This document shows positions 34,496 to 38,487 of a stretch of DNA of 38,487 nucleotides, in pieces. A program made the position numbers and the translations under genes. The notes below the pieces were generated by a model. That model saw only the letters and a program-made list of their open reading frames with translations, ran no database searches and had not been told where the DNA came from. Numbering within the stretch: the first letter of the stretch is position 1; each line of letters begins with the position of its first letter. The stretch is from a virus. The stretch covers positions 1 through 38,487 of the IMG/VR virus record IMGVR_UViG_3300047481_001896; one strand, 5' to 3'.

Positions 34496-34974
34496 CTTAT
34501 TGTATTAACCTGACAAGTATGAAAATCAAAATTACTTGCATTAACAGCCCAATGCTCTTCGGTATGATCAAAGTACCAAACATCTCCCTTTTTCCATTTT
34601 CTAATAGAAAGATTTTCAAACTCTACGTATTGGCCAAATTTCCAATCTTCTAAAAATATTAAATATCTTATACATTTTTCGACTGTAGTCCCTAGTTTTT
34701 GTTTCAGTGTATAAAAATGATCAAAATGAGGTGCAATGATTTGATTAGGTCGAATGTTAATCCAACCCACAGTGCCGTTATATACGTTTAAAGAAGATTG
34801 AAATTTTTTCCATATTGGAGGTAACTGATCATCAAAGCTTTGTAAAAGATGACCGTTATTGAAATTTTCGTGCCATGATTCTCTCATTCCCGAATAAGGT
34901 ATCTGTTGTTGGTAAACATAGCTTTGCAAATAGTCAGACCAAAAATCTTCTATTTGTCCGTGATATCCCTTCAT
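34492..34974 (-). CDS. 2OG-Fe(II) / cupin-like hydroxylase, 160 aa
   Basis: ATGA overlap with the gene upstream and the one downstream. IAPHFDHFYTL gives HxD, and WYFDHTEEHWAVNAS gives the distal His, in a small jelly-roll (RYLIFLEDWKFGQYVEFENL). No signal peptide. Likely an Asp/Asn-type beta-hydroxylase or similar. Position suggests it acts on the cassette's product. Confidence 0.78.
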   Translation of the reverse strand: MKGYHGQIEDFWSDYLQSYVYQQQIPYSGMRESWHENFNNGHLLQSFDDQLPPIWKKFQSSLNVYNGTVGWINIRPNQIIAPHFDHFYTLKQKLGTTVEKCIRYLIFLEDWKFGQYVEFENLSIRKWKKGDVWYFDHTEEHWAVNASNFDFHTCQVNTIR

Positions 34975-36032
34975 TGAAAATAATCCTCTAAAGGACCTGT
35001 TCTTCTAAGATCTAACGTAGCACAATGAAACCCTCCACTAAGTGTACGAGCGTGTCTCATTGGCATCGGAATTACTGTAAATCCTTTTGATTCTAGGACT
35101 TTAATTAGAGATAGTTGATCTTTTCCTACTACCACAGTATTAGGATTTATGCTTAGTATATTCATTCCTATATAAGGACTACAAGGACTTACCGATCCTG
35201 GACCACTTGTCGGAACCGGAGTTTGAGCCACATCTTGAAAATAAATTTTATCCCATTTATCAAATAATTTAGGACAGTTTTCTGGAGTAACTCTAGTACT
35301 ATTTAACAGTACTAATCCAGGCCTTAAAGGAATTATGGTACTGTCCATATGAGCGAAACTGTATATATGTTCTGCTGCGTGAACTCTGTATCCTCTTTTT
35401 TCTAATACGTTCTTTAACCATTTCATACCAAGATGATTTCCGGTATTGCTAATTTGAAAAAGAATGTCTTTACCCAATCTTACACAATTGGGAGCATCGA
35501 AGATCGGTTCTAAATTTCGAAGACTTGGTTTTTCTTTTATGTCTACAAATTGATAATTATCATCTGTCAATATAGGTTTCGGAGCAGATATCCATTCTAC
35601 TCCATCATTCACTGCTTCTAACATGATGTCGTGATAGGCACGAGTTTCGAAATATCTTGCTCTGCAAGGACTCGGTGTTTCTATCATCAAATTATCGAGA
35701 GGTAACAACAAATCTCTTGGGCACCAAGTATACCATCCTGTTGTTTTCCATTCTGGAGTACTAAATTCTTTGCTATGATCGATTATTCTCGGTCGATGAA
35801 CTTTTATTCCTATAGAAGACAGAGTATCTGCTAACACTTGCATATCTTCATTTGCTTCGTCTATCAACCATTGAGGATATCGACCCTCTAGTTTTTTTAT
35901 TTGATCTATAGAATAATTACTATAGCACATATTCATGGTACTCGAATCTACAGTAGGCACCCGGGCGTTAGTGGCTACTCCAACAACAATCTCCTCTAAC
36001 TGATCCCAATGATTATTTGATGATATTAACAT
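34971..36032 (-). CDS. Amidinotransferase (glycine amidinotransferase-like), 353 aa
   Basis: Pentein-fold enzyme that moves the amidino group of arginine to an amine. WDQLEEIVVGVAT is the family start. YTWCPRDLLLPL contains an Arg/Asp pair, FAHMDSTIIPLRP the catalytic His (about 229), and GGFHCATLDLRRTG the nucleophile Cys337. Length fits glycine or scyllo-inosamine amidinotransferases. The acceptor is unknown. It overlaps the hydroxylase gene upstream by 20 bases. Rare in phages. Confidence 0.9.
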   Translation of the reverse strand: MLISSNNHWDQLEEIVVGVATNARVPTVDSSTMNMCYSNYSIDQIKKLEGRYPQWLIDEANEDMQVLADTLSSIGIKVHRPRIIDHSKEFSTPEWKTTGWYTWCPRDLLLPLDNLMIETPSPCRARYFETRAYHDIMLEAVNDGVEWISAPKPILTDDNYQFVDIKEKPSLRNLEPIFDAPNCVRLGKDILFQISNTGNHLGMKWLKNVLEKRGYRVHAAEHIYSFAHMDSTIIPLRPGLVLLNSTRVTPENCPKLFDKWDKIYFQDVAQTPVPTSGPGSVSPCSPYIGMNILSINPNTVVVGKDQLSLIKVLESKGFTVIPMPMRHARTLSGGFHCATLDLRRTGPLEDYFQ

Positions 36033-36606
36033 TTTGAAAATTTTCTTTACTTGTACTAAATCTTAAGCTAATCCACCATTGATCTGTATTATTCCAAGCA
36101 CAATGAGGAATCTGTGTATCAAAAATAATAGATTTTTCTTCAGCATGACTGTATATATCATTATCTATTTTGATACCAATTAAATTTGCATCTTCGCTAG
36201 GAACTATTACTCCGGTAAACACACTATACCAATTGTTTAAATCATAAGGTTCTCGATTCATATCATCTAGATGTAAAGGAACTATAGAATTGGGACCTAT
36301 AGCTATACACTTTAAAGTGTTAACTCCGGGCATAGTTTGAACATAATTTCTAGTTTTAGAAAATTTTTTCTGTATTTCCTCTGTGGCAGCATACATGTGA
36401 TCGTATAAAAAAATAACATATATCGAAACATTGGTTCTATCTTTCGGATGAACTTCTGTAAGATCGGGAGAATCGTCAAAATCTAAAACATTTATTAAAT
36501 GCTCTTTAATATTTTGAAAATTTTTCATCTCGTCTCTAAAAATTTTTACACATTCCGTAATCATCCAAGGTGCGACATAATAATCTTGAGATACTGTCGT
36601 GTTCAT
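36013..36606 (-). CDS. Aspartyl beta-hydroxylase-like oxygenase, 197 aa
   Basis: IVPLHLDDMNREPY gives the HxD-type iron pair. YSVFTGVIVPSEDANLIGIK and KSIIFDTQIPHCAWNNTDQW give the second His, with WWISLRF the 2OG-binding Arg. This is the layout of aspartyl/asparaginyl beta-hydroxylases. The first 90 residues are helical. Overlaps the amidinotransferase start. Confidence 0.8.
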   Translation of the reverse strand: MNTTVSQDYYVAPWMITECVKIFRDEMKNFQNIKEHLINVLDFDDSPDLTEVHPKDRTNVSIYVIFLYDHMYAATEEIQKKFSKTRNYVQTMPGVNTLKCIAIGPNSIVPLHLDDMNREPYDLNNWYSVFTGVIVPSEDANLIGIKIDNDIYSHAEEKSIIFDTQIPHCAWNNTDQWWISLRFSTSKENFQNVNIIK

Positions 36607-36633
36607 TTTATAAAATCCTTATATTGTTCTATT

Positions 36634-37560
36634 TTAACTAACATGTTTTATAATATATTCAAGATTTACAGTTTTTATCGATTTCAATAGATCGATAAGA
36701 ATTTGTTTTTCTTTTACATTTATAATATCTAAATGTTTAGGATATGTTACAAAATTAACACTCCAAAGAACATTTATTTCTTTTATGTATTTTTCTAATT
36801 CTTTTAAACCAAACCAATTATTAATGTGTAAAACTGTATTTACGGAAAGATCAAATTTTGTTGTTTTAATTTGTTTAATAAACTCATCTATTTGATTCCA
36901 TTTACTTCCTCTACGAACCTGCTCATTTAGATCTTTGAAACCATCTAAACTGACGATGAATGAAACTTTTTTAAATTGTTCAAGAAGTATTATTGTATCT
37001 TTATCTAATAAAAAAGTACCATTAGTATTGTATACGATTTCTACATTAGACTTATCTTTAACAACATTTAAAAATTTTTGATGTCGATTAGTCATTAAAG
37101 GCTCACCACCTAAAAATAAAACTTTTTTTAAAGAATTAGGAATTTCAATAATTTCTTTAGTGGATTTAATATGTACTGATTTTTCTGCATTGGGATATTT
37201 TAATTTACTCCAAGAAGAACTAAATTCCTCATAGCAGCCATCACAAGTTAAATTGCAGATGTTATCAAAACCAATTTCTAAATATTCTATCGAAATCGTT
37301 TCACAATCATAAGTTTCATTAAATTCTTGTCTAAGACTTTTCTTCCCTATAGCTTCTTCGTAATAACACTTTTCGCAACCTTTGATAGGTATATTATCGA
37401 CACTTTGTTTTCTTAGCTCGTTGTATTCTTTTAAGAATAGCACCTGTGAAACATTTCCATCAAATTTAGCAATAGGACTTTTAAATCTACAACAAGGAAA
37501 AATCCTATCGTCGCTTCGAATATTAGTGTGATGCCAAAATGCTGCACATTTAGATTCCAT
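36634..37560 (-). CDS. Radical SAM enzyme with extra Cys pairs, 308 aa
   Basis: ICNLTCDGCYEEF holds Cx3Cx2C (102, 106, 109). Before it lie Cys23/24 and the Cys62/65 pair (PCCRFK, CEKCYYEE), typical of SPASM/twitch-type auxiliary cluster sites, here N-terminal. VLFLGGEPLMTNRH is the GGEP motif, with TNGT further on and FIVSLDG. Such enzymes act on peptides, sugars or small molecules. The gene overlaps its upstream neighbour by 11 bases. Strongly AT-rich. Confidence 0.88.
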   Translation of the reverse strand: MESKCAAFWHHTNIRSDDRIFPCCRFKSPIAKFDGNVSQVLFLKEYNELRKQSVDNIPIKGCEKCYYEEAIGKKSLRQEFNETYDCETISIEYLEIGFDNICNLTCDGCYEEFSSSWSKLKYPNAEKSVHIKSTKEIIEIPNSLKKVLFLGGEPLMTNRHQKFLNVVKDKSNVEIVYNTNGTFLLDKDTIILLEQFKKVSFIVSLDGFKDLNEQVRRGSKWNQIDEFIKQIKTTKFDLSVNTVLHINNWFGLKELEKYIKEINVLWSVNFVTYPKHLDIINVKEKQILIDLLKSIKTVNLEYIIKHVS

Positions 37561-38487
37561 TAGCAGGATTCCTTATGAGTTGATCGTAGCCTGTTCGATC
37601 AAAATAATAATCTATATCTTCTTTTGAAATATAATATTCAGTTTTTAAAAAATCAAAAAATATTTCTTGATCTTTAATTTTTTCTAAAAGAAGATCATAA
37701 TTGTGCATAACATCTTGTTCTATTTGATCAGAAAACTTATCCTGAATTTCTAGAAAATGTTTTGTATTTTCTACAACTGCTTGAAATTTTTCGGCGTCTG
37801 AATATATATTGGCATAGTCGGAAATTTTCATATAATTTAAAAAAGTTTTAAATCCTAATTTTTCTAGATATATGAGTTGTTCCGGATGACCTACTAGAAT
37901 AAAAGGGTGTTGATGAAGTATTGTTCTCCATGTTTTTTCTGTGACAAAATTATGATTATCTCTCCAATAATTTGGACCTTCTGTAATCACACTAAAACTT
38001 GTTTCAGCAAACACGTTCGGATCTAAATAGACTATATTTCTAGTCCACTCTTCATTGGCTAAATCATAAAAAATTTTATTTTCTGATTGATTGGCATAAT
38101 CACCTAAATAACAAGACGCTTTGACATACGTGTCGTCTAAAGACCTTTGACAAAATTTTAAAAATTCTTGGTATTGATTATCATTCCAATGAGAAAGATA
38201 ATTTCTACAATATTTTTTATCATTAATTGTATCAGGAGGAAAAAATGTCCATACACATCTATCAAACATTCTTTCTTCGTAAAATTTACTATACAACCCA
38301 ATTCTATTAGGTCTGGCAGAATTTCCTCCTAACAATAAAAATTTTTTATTTTTTTCTTTTTTATATTTTGGTATACTGTCCAAGATATTCCTATAACCGT
38401 TGTAAGTCATTCTAAGAGTATAATCAAAATAACAATAAGGTAATCCAATATCTCCTATCGTTTCTCCATGTCCCGAAACAATTAATA
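37550..38487 (-). CDS. Glycosyltransferase-like accessory protein, incomplete at its start
   Basis: The frame is open through the right edge: codons before the ATG at 38408-38410 read LIVSGHGETIGDIGLPYCYF and on, so the real start is outside. The known part includes NFVTEKTWRTILHQHPFILV, then GHPEQLIYLEKLGFKTF. This block is found in unnamed phage and bacterial proteins beside glycosyltransferases. FLLLGGNSARPNRIGLYSKF is another landmark. No catalytic site can be named. The end overlaps the radical SAM gene. Confidence 0.7.
   Translation of the reverse strand, partial: LIVSGHGETIGDIGLPYCYFDYTLRMTYNGYRNILDSIPKYKKEKNKKFLLLGGNSARPNRIGLYSKFYEERMFDRCVWTFFPPDTINDKKYCRNYLSHWNDNQYQEFLKFCQRSLDDTYVKASCYLGDYANQSENKIFYDLANEEWTRNIVYLDPNVFAETSFSVITEGPNYWRDNHNFVTEKTWRTILHQHPFILVGHPEQLIYLEKLGFKTFLNYMKISDYANIYSDAEKFQAVVENTKHFLEIQDKFSDQIEQDVMHNYDLLLEKIKDQEIFFDFLKTEYYISKEDIDYYFDRTGYDQLIRNPANGI

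Overview
This window looks like part of a large tailed-phage genome of the T4-like (myovirus) kind. The evidence is a DexA-type exonuclease at the left edge, many short genes with ATGA/GTGA stop-start overlaps, a repeat-rich fibre-like gene, recurrent T4-like late-promoter octamers (xxTAAATA) directly before genes, and 31 tRNA genes. Host-type sigma-70 promoters (TTGACA-N17-TATAAT) drive the tRNA/regulatory part. The host is probably a Gram-negative aquatic bacterium: there is an outer-membrane curli secretion set, a periplasmic-type peptidase, and a bilin pathway of the kind known from marine phages. The host cannot be fixed more closely from sequence alone.

Layout. 1-3563: dexA end, then a proteostasis block (dnaK, a conserved 59-aa gene, hsp20, clpS); a clpP homologue lies further right. 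3574-5267: heme oxygenase, a DUF2452-like protein and a ferredoxin-dependent bilin reductase, forming a bilin operon. 5279-6450: a possible PD-(D/E)XK protein followed by a synonymously diverged echo of the bilin reductase C-terminus. 6452-12525: csgF, csgG, two curlin-repeat proteins, a FecR-domain protein and small membrane or secreted proteins. 12562-15496: a CHASE2 adenylate cyclase and a D-Ala-D-Ala carboxypeptidase/endopeptidase. 15493-16850 (minus): six small genes, five of them encoding membrane proteins. 16946-22395: a dense run of small genes, including a metallophosphoesterase, five tandem paralogues ending in LRW or LKW, and clpP.

22396-29304 is an RNA-rich region. It has 31 tRNA genes whose anticodons cover all 20 amino acids, including an initiator-like tRNA with a C1-A72 mismatch. 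Between them lie several unexplained structured non-coding stretches, a possible attenuator, and genes for an RNA polymerase omega subunit homologue (rpoZ) and an IF-1 homologue (infA). The phage therefore appears to carry parts for transcription and for translation initiation as well as tRNAs.

29315-32665: a dual-specificity-type phosphatase, a zinc metalloprotease-like protein, a second metallophosphoesterase and a fibre-like structural protein with a 24-bp tandem repeat. 32687-38487 (minus, visibly AT-richer): two radical SAM enzymes, an amidinotransferase, two 2OG-Fe(II)-type hydroxylases and a protein that runs off the right edge. These look like an accessory biosynthetic or surface-modification cassette beside the fibre gene.

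The best candidates for something new are: the phage curli/amyloid operon with its F5/8C-curlin hybrid; the omega + IF-1 + initiator-tRNA set; the structured RNAs among the tRNAs, including one closed by a perfect 14-bp stem and an attenuator-like element; the bilin reductase echo; a set of apparently leaderless late genes; and the minus-strand biosynthetic cassette.
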